From: Blastococcus sp. CT_GayMR16
GTDB lineage: Bacteria > Actinomycetota > Actinomycetes > Mycobacteriales > Geodermatophilaceae
Direction of reading: 5' to 3'
Length of the DNA stretch: 64,000 bases
NCBI RefSeq assembly: GCF_004570875.1
Contig: NZ_SPQK01000010.1
Location: forward strand, 1-64,000
A model generated the notes under the pieces. It did not search any database. It had not been told where the DNA came from and saw only the letters and a list, made by a program, of their open reading frames with translations. Below, piece after piece: positions 54,101-62,165 of this stretch (positions are counted from its first letter, which is position 1; every line of letters begins with the position of its first letter). The position numbers and the translations under genes were made by a program.

Positions 54101-55270
54101 CTACTTCAGCAGGCTCCGGGCGATCACCATGCGCTGCACCTGGTTGGTGCCCTCGTAGATCTGGGTGATCTTGGCGTCGCGCATCATCCGCTCGACCGGG
54201 AAGTCCTGGGTGTAGCCGGCGCCGCCGAACAGCTGCACCGCGTCGGTGGTCACCTGCATCGCGACGTCGGAGGCGAACGCCTTGGCCGAGGCAGACACCC
54301 GGGTGACGTCGGGGCGGCCCTGCTCGCCCGCGGCCGCGGCGACGTAGACCAGGTGCCGGGCGGCCTCGATCTTCATCTCCATGTCGGCGAGCATGAACTG
54401 CACGCCCTGGAAGGAGCCGATCGACGTCCCGAACTGCTTGCGCTCCTTGACGTAGGCGACGGCGGCGTCGAGCGCGCCCTGCGCGATGCCGACCGCCTGG
54501 GCGCCGATGGTCGGGCGGGTGAAGTCCAGCGTCCGCAGCGCGGTCTTGAAGCCGGTGCCGGGCGCACCGATGATCCGGTCCGCCGGAATCGTGCAGCCGG
54601 TGAAGTACAGCTCGCAGGTGGGCGAGCCCTTGATGCCCATCTTGCGTTCCTTGGGGCCGACGGCGAAGCCCGGGTCGTCGCGGTGGACGGCGAACGCGGA
54701 GATGCCGTTGGCGCCCTTCTCCGGGTCCGTGACGGCCATGACCGTGTACCACTCGGAGACGCCGGAGTTGGTGATCCACGCCTTGGTGCCGTCGAGCACC
54801 CAGGACTCCCCGTCGAGGCGGGCGCGCGTCTTCATCGCGGCGGCGTCGGAGCCGGCCTCCCGCTCGGAGAGCCCGTAGCTGATCATCGCCTGACCGGAGG
54901 CGATGGACGGCAGCACGAGCTGCTTCACGTGCTCCGACGCCGACAGGATGATCGGCATCGAGCCGAGCTTGTTCACCGCCGGGATCAGGGAGGCGCTGGC
55001 GTCGACGCGGGCGACCTCCTCGATGACGATGCAGGTCGCGATCGCGTCCGCGCCCTCGCCGCCGTAGGCCTCTGGGATGTGGGTGGCGTGGAAGCCGGCC
55101 GCCGTGAGCGCCTTCTGGGCCTCGATGGGATAGCGGGAGTCGGCGTCCACCTCGGCGGCGAACGGTGCGATCTCCCGCTCGGCGATGTCGCGGACCGCGG
55201 CCCGGATCGCCTCGTGCTCGTCGGTCAGGGCGTAGAGCCCACCAGCGTTGCCCACAGCGTTGTTACCCAC
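54101..55270 (-). CDS. fadE25: Acyl-CoA dehydrogenase (FadE25 type)
   Basis: FAD-dependent acyl-CoA dehydrogenase of 389 residues at the place of Rv3274c. Features are AMISYGLSEREAGSDAAAMK, WITNSGVSEWYTVMAV, QAVGIAQGALDAAVAYVKER, FGTSIGSFQGVQFMLADMEM and the catalytic base region QLFGGAGYTQDFPVERMMRD with YEGTNQVQRMVIAR at the end. The glutamate of YEGT is the expected catalytic base for short-chain members. The GTG start has TACGAT six bases upstream (leaderless). Confidence 0.95.
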   Translation of the reverse strand: MGNNAVGNAGGLYALTDEHEAIRAAVRDIAEREIAPFAAEVDADSRYPIEAQKALTAAGFHATHIPEAYGGEGADAIATCIVIEEVARVDASASLIPAVNKLGSMPIILSASEHVKQLVLPSIASGQAMISYGLSEREAGSDAAAMKTRARLDGESWVLDGTKAWITNSGVSEWYTVMAVTDPEKGANGISAFAVHRDDPGFAVGPKERKMGIKGSPTCELYFTGCTIPADRIIGAPGTGFKTALRTLDFTRPTIGAQAVGIAQGALDAAVAYVKERKQFGTSIGSFQGVQFMLADMEMKIEAARHLVYVAAAAGEQGRPDVTRVSASAKAFASDVAMQVTTDAVQLFGGAGYTQDFPVERMMRDAKITQIYEGTNQVQRMVIARSLLK

Positions 55271-55276
55271 GGGTAA

Positions 55277-55282
55277 ATCGTA
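55277..55282 (-). promoter_or_regulatory. -10 box (TACGAT) of fadE25, leaderless
   Basis: TACGAT ends six bases before the fadE25 GTG at 55270, within the 24-base gap to purE. Confidence 0.5.
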
Positions 55283-55294
55283 AGCCCCGACGGG

Positions 55295-55807
55295 TCAGTC
55301 GTCGGCAGCCAGACGCTCCTGCAGGGTGAGGTCGCGGGCGACCACCTGCTCGGCCAGATCGGCCTGGAAACGGGCCACCGCCGCCCGCAGGACGTCGTCG
55401 GACGCAGCCAGGATGCGGACGGCGAGCAACCCCGCGTTGCGCCCGCCGCCGATGCCGACCGTCGCCACCGGCACACCCGCGGGCATCTGCACGATGGACA
55501 GCAGGCTGTCCAGGCCGTCCAGCCGGTCGAGCGCGCGGGGGACGCCGATGACGGGCAGCGGCGTGGCGGCGGCGACCATCCCCGGGAGGTGGGCCGCTCC
55601 CCCGGCACCGGCGATGATCACCCGCAGTCCGCGCCCGGCCGCGCCCTCGGCGTAGTCGAGCATCCGCCGGGGCGTGCGGTGGGCCGACAGCACGTGCGCC
55701 TCGTAGGCGACGTCGAACTCCTCGAGCGCCAGCGCGGCCGGCTCCATGACCGGCCAGTCGGAGTCGCTGCCCATGACGATGCCGACGATCGGGTCGCTCG
55801 TGCCCAT
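55295..55807 (-). CDS. purE: N5-carboxyaminoimidazole ribonucleotide mutase
   Basis: De novo purine enzyme moving the carboxyl group from N5-CAIR to CAIR. The 170-residue protein has [17 protein letters not shown], the catalytic-site histidine segment [15 protein letters not shown] and [19 protein letters not shown]. Full length. It follows purK by four bases and acts on its product. Confidence 0.96.
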   Translation of the reverse strand: MGTSDPIVGIVMGSDSDWPVMEPAALALEEFDVAYEAHVLSAHRTPRRMLDYAEGAAGRGLRVIIAGAGGAAHLPGMVAAATPLPVIGVPRALDRLDGLDSLLSIVQMPAGVPVATVGIGGGRNAGLLAVRILAASDDVLRAAVARFQADLAEQVVARDLTLQERLAADD

Positions 55808-55811
55808 CTGT

Positions 55812-57017
55812 TCAGTGCTCCTTCTCGAAGGCGAACGCCGGCTCGACCACGCCGTCGGCCAGGTACCGCGCGGCCGCTGTCGCCCGTGCCCGCACCTCGG
55901 TGACGTCGTTCCCCAGCGCCGTGACGTGGCCGAGCTTGCGGCCGGGGCGCTGTCCCTTGCCGTACCAGTGCAGCTTCACGTCCGGCCAGTGCGCCATGCA
56001 GTGGTGGATCCGCTCGTCGAGGCTCGGCCCGGCCCAGTCGTCCGCCGAGGCCGCGCCACCGAGCACGTTGGCCATCACGACGACGGGTGCGGTCATCGCG
56101 GTGTCGCCGAGCGGGTAGTCGAGGACGGCGCGCAGGTGCTGCTCGAACTGGCTCGTGCGCGCCCCCTCGATCGTCCAGTGGCCGGAGTTGTGCGGCCGCA
56201 TCGCGAGCTCGTTGACCAGGACGCCGTCGGCGGTCTCGAACAGCTCGACGGCGAGCATCCCGACGACGCCGAGCCGGTCGGCGATGCGGACGGCGAGTTC
56301 CTGCGCGGCGGTGGCGCGCTCCTCGGCGAGGCCCGGCGCCGGGGCCAGCACCTCCGCGCAGACGCCGTCCCGCTGGACGGTCTCGACCACCGGCCACACG
56401 GCCACCTGGCCGAACGGCGACCGGGCCACCTGCGCGGAGAGCTCGCGGACCATGGCGACGCGCTCCTCCAGGAGCAGGGTGCCGTGGGCCTCGAGGAGGT
56501 CGGCCGCCTGGTCGGGGCCGTGGACGACGAAGACGCCCTTGCCGTCGTAGCCGCCGCGCGGCGTCTTGAGCACGACCGGCCATCCGACGCCGTCGGCGAA
56601 CGCCGCGACGTCGTGGACGGTGCGCGCTTCGGCCCAGGCCGGTTGCGGCTCACCGCCCTCGGCGAGCGCGCGGCGGAGCACCAGCTTGTCCTGGGCGTGC
56701 ACGAGCGCGCCCGGACCGGGCGCGATCCGGTGCCCGGCGCGCTCGAGGGCGTGCAGGTGCTCGGTCGGCACGTGCTCGTGGTCGAAGGTGACCACGGTGG
56801 CGCCGTCGGCGAGGCGCTGCAGGGCAGCCAGGTCGGTGTGGTCGCCGATCTGCACGTCCGCGGCCACCAGCGCCGCCGACTCGGCCGGATCGGTGGCCAG
56901 CACCCGCAGCGACTGCCCGAGGGCGATCGCCGCCTGGTGCGTCATCCGGGAGAGCTGTCCCCCGCCGACCATCGCCACGACGGGCGTGCCGGTACGCGGA
57001 TCGAGGGGGGCAGCCAT
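55812..57017 (-). CDS. purK: N5-carboxyaminoimidazole ribonucleotide synthase
   Basis: ATP-grasp enzyme that carboxylates AIR with bicarbonate in purine synthesis, partner of PurE. Visible are [17 protein letters not shown], the ATP-grasp strands [20 protein letters not shown] and the metal-site segment [20 protein letters not shown]. The 401 residues match the family. The ATG has TAGTCT nine bases upstream, and a divergent promoter serves gtrA. Confidence 0.96.
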   Translation of the reverse strand: MAAPLDPRTGTPVVAMVGGGQLSRMTHQAAIALGQSLRVLATDPAESAALVAADVQIGDHTDLAALQRLADGATVVTFDHEHVPTEHLHALERAGHRIAPGPGALVHAQDKLVLRRALAEGGEPQPAWAEARTVHDVAAFADGVGWPVVLKTPRGGYDGKGVFVVHGPDQAADLLEAHGTLLLEERVAMVRELSAQVARSPFGQVAVWPVVETVQRDGVCAEVLAPAPGLAEERATAAQELAVRIADRLGVVGMLAVELFETADGVLVNELAMRPHNSGHWTIEGARTSQFEQHLRAVLDYPLGDTAMTAPVVVMANVLGGAASADDWAGPSLDERIHHCMAHWPDVKLHWYGKGQRPGRKLGHVTALGNDVTEVRARATAAARYLADGVVEPAFAFEKEH

Positions 57018-57026
57018 GGCGGCGCG

Positions 57027-57032
57027 AGACTA
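57027..57032 (-). promoter_or_regulatory. -10 box (TAGTCT) of purK-purE, leaderless
   Basis: TAGTCT ends nine bases before the purK ATG at 57017. Confidence 0.4.
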
Positions 57033-57065
57033 TCCGGTGCGCCCGGGCGGACCGGCGATCCCCAG

Positions 57066-57071
57066 TACAGT
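57066..57071 (+). promoter_or_regulatory. -10 box (TACAGT) of gtrA, leaderless
   Basis: TACAGT ends eight bases before the GTG at 57080. Confidence 0.45.
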
Positions 57072-57079
57072 CGGTAGGC

Positions 57080-57562
57080 GTGCAGTGGGCCGAGACCGTC
57101 CGTGAGCGCATGGGCACGACCTGGCGCCTGCTGCTCAAGGAACTGAGCGCGTTCGGGGTCGTCGGCGCTGTCTGCTTCGCCATCGACGTGGCGCTGTTCC
57201 AGCTCTTCTACGCCCACGTCGGGCTCGGCGCGGTGACCTCCAAGCTCCTCGCGGCCCTCGTCTCCATGACGGTCGCCTACTTCGCGCACCGCCACTGGTC
57301 CTTCTCCCATCGGGCGCGCACCGGCATCCGCCGGGAGTACGTGCTGTTCGCCCTCGTGAACGGGGGCACGCTGCTGCTGAACCTCTGCATCGTCGCCGTC
57401 GTCCGCTACCCGCTGGGCCAGTCGAGCCCGCTGGTGCTGCAGCTGGCCAACGTCAGCGGGATCGCCGTCGGCACGGTCATCCGCTACCTCTCCTACCGCC
57501 GCTGGGTGTTCCCGGCCGCGGGGGTCGCCTCGAGCCCGGTGGCGACGCCTTCCGGGGGCTGA
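57080..57562 (+). CDS. GtrA family membrane protein
   Basis: A 160-residue protein with four membrane segments, of the GtrA family of putative polyprenyl-phosphate-sugar flippases. FGVVGAVCFAIDVALFQLFY, YFAHRHWSFSHR and IRYLSYRRWVFP are typical. It sits next to purK as Rv3277 does. The GTG has a leaderless-type -10 box; an ATG ten codons later is an alternative. Confidence 0.9.
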   Translation: MQWAETVRERMGTTWRLLLKELSAFGVVGAVCFAIDVALFQLFYAHVGLGAVTSKLLAALVSMTVAYFAHRHWSFSHRARTGIRREYVLFALVNGGTLLLNLCIVAVVRYPLGQSSPLVLQLANVSGIAVGTVIRYLSYRRWVFPAAGVASSPVATPSGG

Positions 57563-57740
57563 CCGACGGCGGGAAACGCCCCATCCGTCCCACCCGGCAC
57601 CGCGATCCCAGCCGTTCCGAGGGTCGGGCCCGGAACGGGACGTCGAGGTACTGTGCCTGTCAGCCGCCTGACCGACGACCGGCGTGTGCGCAGCGGGACC
57701 GGCGAGCATGCGCTCCCCCCGTGGCCGCGAGAAAGAAGTC

Positions 57741-58730
57741 ATGCACTCATCCGAACCGAGCGTGCCCGCCGGGCTCGAGGACCTGCTCGACCTGAGCGTC
57801 CGCCTGGGCTCCGACCTCCGCCTCGTCCAGGGGGCCGGCGGCAACCTCTCGATCAAGACCGACGGCGTCCTGTGGATCAAGGCCTCCGGCACCCGGTTGA
57901 GCCAGGCGCGGACGCGCGACATCTTCGTCCCGATGGATGAGGCGGCCACCCGGGAGGCCGTGCTGGTCACCGAGGCGCTCACCCCCTACGTGCTGCCGTC
58001 CGCCCAGGCCGGGGGGCTCCGTCCGAGCATCGAGACGGCGCTGCACGTCCTGCTCCCGCACACCGTCGTCGTCCACGTGCACGGCGTCGGGTCGATCGCG
58101 GCCGGGCTGACCGACGGGGTCGAGGAGTCGGTCCGGACGCTGCCGGCCGACGTCGACACGGTCGTGGTGCCCTACGCCAAGCCGGGCGTCGAGCTCGCCC
58201 GCGCCGTGCTCGCGCGCACCCCTGCAGACCTCACCGGCGACCGTCCGCTGGTGCTGGTCCTGCGCAACCACGGGGTCGTCGTCGGAGCGGCGGACAGCGC
58301 CACCGCTGCCGAGGTGCTGGACCGCGTCGAGGCGCACTTCCGCTCGGCCTCGGCACCCCCCGCGGACGTCTCGACCGACTCGGGCCCGCTCTCCCCGCCC
58401 GGCACCGTCGACGCGACCGCGGCAGCGGTGCTGTGCGCCGGCGCCCTGACCCCGGATTCCGCGGTGTTCCTGGGCCCCGCGCCCTTCGGCCGGATCGACG
58501 GGGGCCCGCCGGCCGCCGACGACGGCAGCCCGCACTCGGGCTTCGTCGCCGACGACGGCTCGGTGTGGCTGCGCCCCGGGCTCGGCCCCGACGAGCGCGA
58601 GGTCGCGGCCAGCCTCGTCGACGCCGCTCGTCAGACCGACGGCGGCGACGTCTCGACGCTCTCGACCGCGCAGGTCGACGAACTGGTCACCTGGGAGGCG
58701 GAGAAGTGGCGTCAGCAGCTCAAGCGATGA
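57741..58730 (+). CDS. Class II aldolase/adducin domain protein
   Basis: A 329-residue protein whose first ~200 residues are a class II (zinc) aldolase fold: phosphate-binding GAGGNLSIK (31-39), KASGT, the acidic residue E98 in SIETALH, zinc histidines 112 and 114 in VVHVHG and a third, 177, in LRNHGVVV. Members cleave sugar phosphates such as fuculose or rhamnulose 1-phosphate, or dehydrate them. A C-terminal extension of about 120 residues is unlike FucA. ATG follows AGAAAGAAG; overlaps the next gene by four bases, so it probably prepares a precursor for the nucleotidyltransferase. Confidence 0.82.
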   Translation: MHSSEPSVPAGLEDLLDLSVRLGSDLRLVQGAGGNLSIKTDGVLWIKASGTRLSQARTRDIFVPMDEAATREAVLVTEALTPYVLPSAQAGGLRPSIETALHVLLPHTVVVHVHGVGSIAAGLTDGVEESVRTLPADVDTVVVPYAKPGVELARAVLARTPADLTGDRPLVLVLRNHGVVVGAADSATAAEVLDRVEAHFRSASAPPADVSTDSGPLSPPGTVDATAAAVLCAGALTPDSAVFLGPAPFGRIDGGPPAADDGSPHSGFVADDGSVWLRPGLGPDEREVAASLVDAARQTDGGDVSTLSTAQVDELVTWEAEKWRQQLKR

Positions 58731-60409
58731 GGCCCCTGCTCGTCATCCCGATGACCGGGGTGAGCGCGCGGTTCACGGCGGCGGGCTACGACCGGCCGAA
58801 GTTCCTCCTCGAGACCGACGGTCAGCTCGTCATCGACCACGTGATCGACATGTACCCCGACTGGGCCGACGTGGTCTTCGTCTGCAATGCGCTGCACCTC
58901 GACGATCCGCGGTTCGGCCTCGAGGAGCACCTGCTCTCCCGGCGTCCCGGCGCGACCGTCGTCCGCGTCGACACCCCGGCCCTCGGGCCGGGCGACGCGG
59001 TGCTCCGGGCGCGCGAGCACATCCCCCTGGACCGCCCGGTCGTCGTCAACTACTGCGACTTCGCCGCCTACCAGGACAGCGACCTGCTCGCCGAGCGCTT
59101 GAGCAGCGGCGAGGTGGACGGGATCATCCCCGTCTACACCGGCGGACACCCCCACATGGCGCACTCCACGTCCTACGCCTACGTGCGCATGGACGGCGCG
59201 CGGGTGGCCGACATCCAGGAGAAGCAGCCCTGGACCGACGATCCCACCAGCGAGTTCGCGTCCAGCGGCACCTACGCGTTCGCCTCCGGGAAGCTGCTGC
59301 TCGACTCGCTGGAGCAGCAGGTCGAGGAGGGGCACCTGCTCAAGGGCGAGTACTACCTGAGCCTCACCTACAAGCCGCTGCTCGCCCGCGGCGGCCGCGT
59401 CGAGGTGCTGGAGCTCCAGCACTTCATGCAGTGGGGCACGCCGCAGGACTTCGAGGAGTACCGGGAGACCAGCCGGGCCGTGGCCGCCTGGACCGCCCCC
59501 CGGGTCCGCCCCTCCACCACGGGTGCGGCCGGCCCGAGCGCGCGCGTGCTCCTGGCCTCCGGCGCAGGTCAGCGGTTCAAGGACGCCGGCTACGACGCCC
59601 CCAAGCCGGCGCTGCCCCTCTCCGGCCGGCCCGTCGTCGACCACGCCCTGGCCGGCCTGCCCGGCACCGAGACCGTGCTCGTGACCCGGCGCGACCTCGC
59701 CGACCACGGCGCCGTCGCGAGCCTCGCCGAGCAGGTGGGGGCCCGGCTGGTGTCCCTGCCCGGCATGACGCAGGGCCAGGCCGAGTCGGCGCTGCGCGGG
59801 CTGGAGGCGGTCGCGGCCGACGTCCCCGTGACCGTCGGCGCGTGCGACGCGCTGCCCACGATCGCGCAGTCGGCCTTCGACGAGGCGCTGGCGACCGCCG
59901 GACCCGAGGGCCTGGTGGTCTGGCTGGCCCGCCCGTACCACGCGGCGGCTCGGCGCCCCCAGCAGTACGGCTGGGCGTCGGTGGTCCCCGACGGCACCCT
60001 GGGCGACTGCTGGCTCAAGACGGCCCCGGCCGACCCGTCTGCCGGCGTCATGATCGGCACGTTCACGTTCGGCTCCCGGGACGCCGGCATCCGGCACATC
60101 GAGTCCCTGATGGCCGACGACGAGCGGGTGAACGGCGAGTTCTACCTCGACAGCCTGGTCGCGCGGCTGGCCAAGCAGGGCGTCCCGGTGGCCGGTCTGG
60201 TCGTGGAGACCTTCAGCTCGGTGGGCACCCCGGCCGAGTACGAGGCGCTGCGCTACTGGCAGTCCTGCTTCTCCAAGTGGGTGCACCATCCCTACGCCCT
60301 CGCCGCCGATCCGCTCGTCCGGGCCGCCGACCGGGCGGCGCTGGACCACGGGTTCCGGCAGTTCGAGCCCCGCCTGCCCGTACCGAGGACGCCGCACCGT
60401 GGCGCGTGA
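58727..60409 (+). CDS. Tandem (two-domain) nucleotidyltransferase
   Basis: A 560-residue protein with two copies of a nucleotidyltransferase fold. Domain 1 (about 1-255) starts LLVIPMTGVSARFTAAGYDR and PKFLLETDG; domain 2 (about 274-505) starts LASGAGQRFKDAGYD and PKPALPLSG. Both keep the GxGxRF-type loop, the PK lysine, an aspartate-containing NYCDF/GACDA metal site and a GEYYLS/GEFYLD segment. Likely activates a sugar or polyol phosphate to an NDP derivative; one domain may be regulatory. ATGA overlap with the aldolase gene. Confidence 0.85.
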   Translation: MRPLLVIPMTGVSARFTAAGYDRPKFLLETDGQLVIDHVIDMYPDWADVVFVCNALHLDDPRFGLEEHLLSRRPGATVVRVDTPALGPGDAVLRAREHIPLDRPVVVNYCDFAAYQDSDLLAERLSSGEVDGIIPVYTGGHPHMAHSTSYAYVRMDGARVADIQEKQPWTDDPTSEFASSGTYAFASGKLLLDSLEQQVEEGHLLKGEYYLSLTYKPLLARGGRVEVLELQHFMQWGTPQDFEEYRETSRAVAAWTAPRVRPSTTGAAGPSARVLLASGAGQRFKDAGYDAPKPALPLSGRPVVDHALAGLPGTETVLVTRRDLADHGAVASLAEQVGARLVSLPGMTQGQAESALRGLEAVAADVPVTVGACDALPTIAQSAFDEALATAGPEGLVVWLARPYHAAARRPQQYGWASVVPDGTLGDCWLKTAPADPSAGVMIGTFTFGSRDAGIRHIESLMADDERVNGEFYLDSLVARLAKQGVPVAGLVVETFSSVGTPAEYEALRYWQSCFSKWVHHPYALAADPLVRAADRAALDHGFRQFEPRLPVPRTPHRGA

Positions 60410-60821
60410 GCAGCATCTGAAGTCGCTCCTGCGCTTCCTGCTGGTGGGTGGCACCGCGGTCGTGCTGGACGCCGTCTCCTACGTGCTGCTGCACAAGGCC
60501 GGCGTCCCGGTCGACGCCGCCAAGGCGATCAGCTTCCTGATCGGCGCGGTCTTCGCCTACTTCGCGAACTGGCGCTTCACCTTCGGTGCCCGCCGAAGCC
60601 GGTGGAGCGAGGTCCTCTTCGTCGTCGTCTACGCCCTCGCGCTGGGGATCAACGTGGCGGCCAACGCCGGTGTGCGAGCGTGGCTCGGCACCAGCACCAC
60701 CGACGCGACGATCGCGTTCCTGGTGGCGACCGGCCTGTCGGCCGCCTGGAACTTCGTCGGCATGTCCCTGTTCGTGTTCCGCCGGGAGGAGTCCAGCGTT
60801 GACCACGTCGCACAGCGGTGA
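60399..60821 (+). CDS. GtrA family membrane protein (second copy)
   Basis: A 140-residue four-helix protein of the GtrA flippase-like family: RFLLVGGTAVVLDAVSYVLL, YFANWRFTFGARRS and WNFVGMSLFVFRRE. It probably flips or presents the polyprenyl-phosphate sugar made by the GT2 protein that follows. The GTG start lies 11 bases inside the end of the nucleotidyltransferase gene; its own end overlaps the GT2 gene by 23 bases. Confidence 0.88.
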   Translation: MAREQHLKSLLRFLLVGGTAVVLDAVSYVLLHKAGVPVDAAKAISFLIGAVFAYFANWRFTFGARRSRWSEVLFVVVYALALGINVAANAGVRAWLGTSTTDATIAFLVATGLSAAWNFVGMSLFVFRREESSVDHVAQR

Positions 60822-61551
60822 CACCACGGGAGGAGGCAACCTCGCCTTCTCCCTGGTGATCCCCTGCTACAACGAGTCCGCCGGACTGCCCGAGCTCGTC
60901 CGTCGCTGCGCGTACGTCGCGGCCGAGGGCGGGGGCGAGATCGTCCTGGTCGACAACGGCTCTACCGACGACTCCGCTGCCGTGCTCGAGGGCCTCCTGG
61001 GCCCCGCCGGCGACACCGCGGGACGCGACGGCGTGCGATGGGTGCGCGTGCCGGTCAACCAGGGCTACGGCTTCGGGATCACCAGCGGCCTCGCGGCGGC
61101 CCGGGCCGACATCGTCGGCTGGACGCACGCGGACCTGCAGACCGACCCGGCCGACGTCCTCCGCGCGCTGCCCCTGTTCGAGGGGGCCGGCGAGCGGGTG
61201 CTGGTCAAGGGCCGCCGCTTCGGCCGGCCGGTCGCCGACCGCGTCTTCACGGCCGGCATGTCGACCTTCGAGACCGCGCTGCTCCGCCGTCCGCTGCGCG
61301 ACATCAACGCCCAGCCCACGCTCTTCTCCCGGGAGCTGCTGGACCGCTGGGGCGAGCCGCCGACCGACTTCTCCCTGGACCTCTTCGCGCTGTACTCCGC
61401 ACAGGAGCTGGGCTTCGAGATCCGGCGCTTCCCGGTGATCTTCGCGCCGCGCAAGTGGGGCTCCTCGAGCTGGAACACCGACTGGTCGGCCAAGCGCCGC
61501 TTCATCCGCCGCACGCTGGACTACAGCCTCCAGCTGCGGAAGTCGCTGTGA
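60799..61551 (+). CDS. GT2 glycosyltransferase (polyprenyl-phosphate sugar synthase-like)
   Basis: A 250-residue GT-A enzyme with SLVIPCYNESAGLPELVRRC, VLVDNGSTDDSAAVLE, VNQGYGFGITSGLAAARADI, the DxD-like THADLQTDP and KWGSSSWNTDWSAKRRFI. This resembles dolichol-phosphate-mannose synthase/GtrB enzymes, which charge a polyprenyl phosphate. The TTG at 60799 is used because GGAGGA lies eight bases upstream and no ATG or GTG fits. Paired with GtrA upstream it forms a GtrA-GtrB-like unit. Confidence 0.86.
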   Translation: MTTSHSGDTTGGGNLAFSLVIPCYNESAGLPELVRRCAYVAAEGGGEIVLVDNGSTDDSAAVLEGLLGPAGDTAGRDGVRWVRVPVNQGYGFGITSGLAAARADIVGWTHADLQTDPADVLRALPLFEGAGERVLVKGRRFGRPVADRVFTAGMSTFETALLRRPLRDINAQPTLFSRELLDRWGEPPTDFSLDLFALYSAQELGFEIRRFPVIFAPRKWGSSSWNTDWSAKRRFIRRTLDYSLQLRKSL

Positions 61552-62165
61552 CCCTGATCTGCGCCCACCGCGTCAACGAACCCGACGCGCTGCGCGAGGT
61601 GCCGACCGACCTGGGCGTGGAGATCGACCTGCACGCCGACGGCGACCGCCTCGTCCTCGTGCACGACGCCTTCTCGACCGGACCGGACTTCGAGACGTGG
61701 CTGGCCGGCTACCGGCACCGCTTCATCGTGCTGAACACGAAGGAGGAGGGACTCGAGCAGCGGATCACCGCGATGCTCACCGAGCGCGGCATCACCGAGT
61801 GGGCGTTCCTCGACCAGTCCTTCCCCTTCCTCGTCCGCAGCCTGCGCTCCGGGGAGACCCGCACGATGGTGCGGCTCTCCGAGTACGAGTCGGTGGCGAC
61901 GGCGATGGCTCTCACTCCCCGGCCGGACTGGGTGTGGGTCGACTCCTTCACCGGCAGCTGGCCGCCGGCGGAGGAACTGCGCACCCTCGCCGACCACGGC
62001 TTCCGGCTGATGGTCGTGAGCCCCGAGCTGCAGGGTCGGCCCCTGGACGACGAGATGCCCGCGATCACCCAGCGCTTCCTGGACGCCGGCATCCGCCTGG
62101 ACGGGGTGTGCACCAAGCAGCCCGCCCGCTGGCATCGACCCGAGGCGCCGTGGTGGGGACCCTGA
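61548..62165 (+). CDS. Small GDPD-like (PLC-like TIM-barrel) phosphodiesterase
   Basis: A 205-residue protein with ICAHRVNEPDALREVPTDLG, GVEIDLHADGDRLVLVHD and the barrel-end strand SWPPAEELRTLADHGFRLM. HR, ExD and HD are the catalytic residues of glycerophosphodiester phosphodiesterases, here in a shorter barrel without a signal peptide, so cytosolic. It could cleave a phosphodiester intermediate of the pathway. GTGA overlap with the GT2 gene; overlaps the next gene by 16 bases. Confidence 0.8.
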   Translation: MTLICAHRVNEPDALREVPTDLGVEIDLHADGDRLVLVHDAFSTGPDFETWLAGYRHRFIVLNTKEEGLEQRITAMLTERGITEWAFLDQSFPFLVRSLRSGETRTMVRLSEYESVATAMALTPRPDWVWVDSFTGSWPPAEELRTLADHGFRLMVVSPELQGRPLDDEMPAITQRFLDAGIRLDGVCTKQPARWHRPEAPWWGP

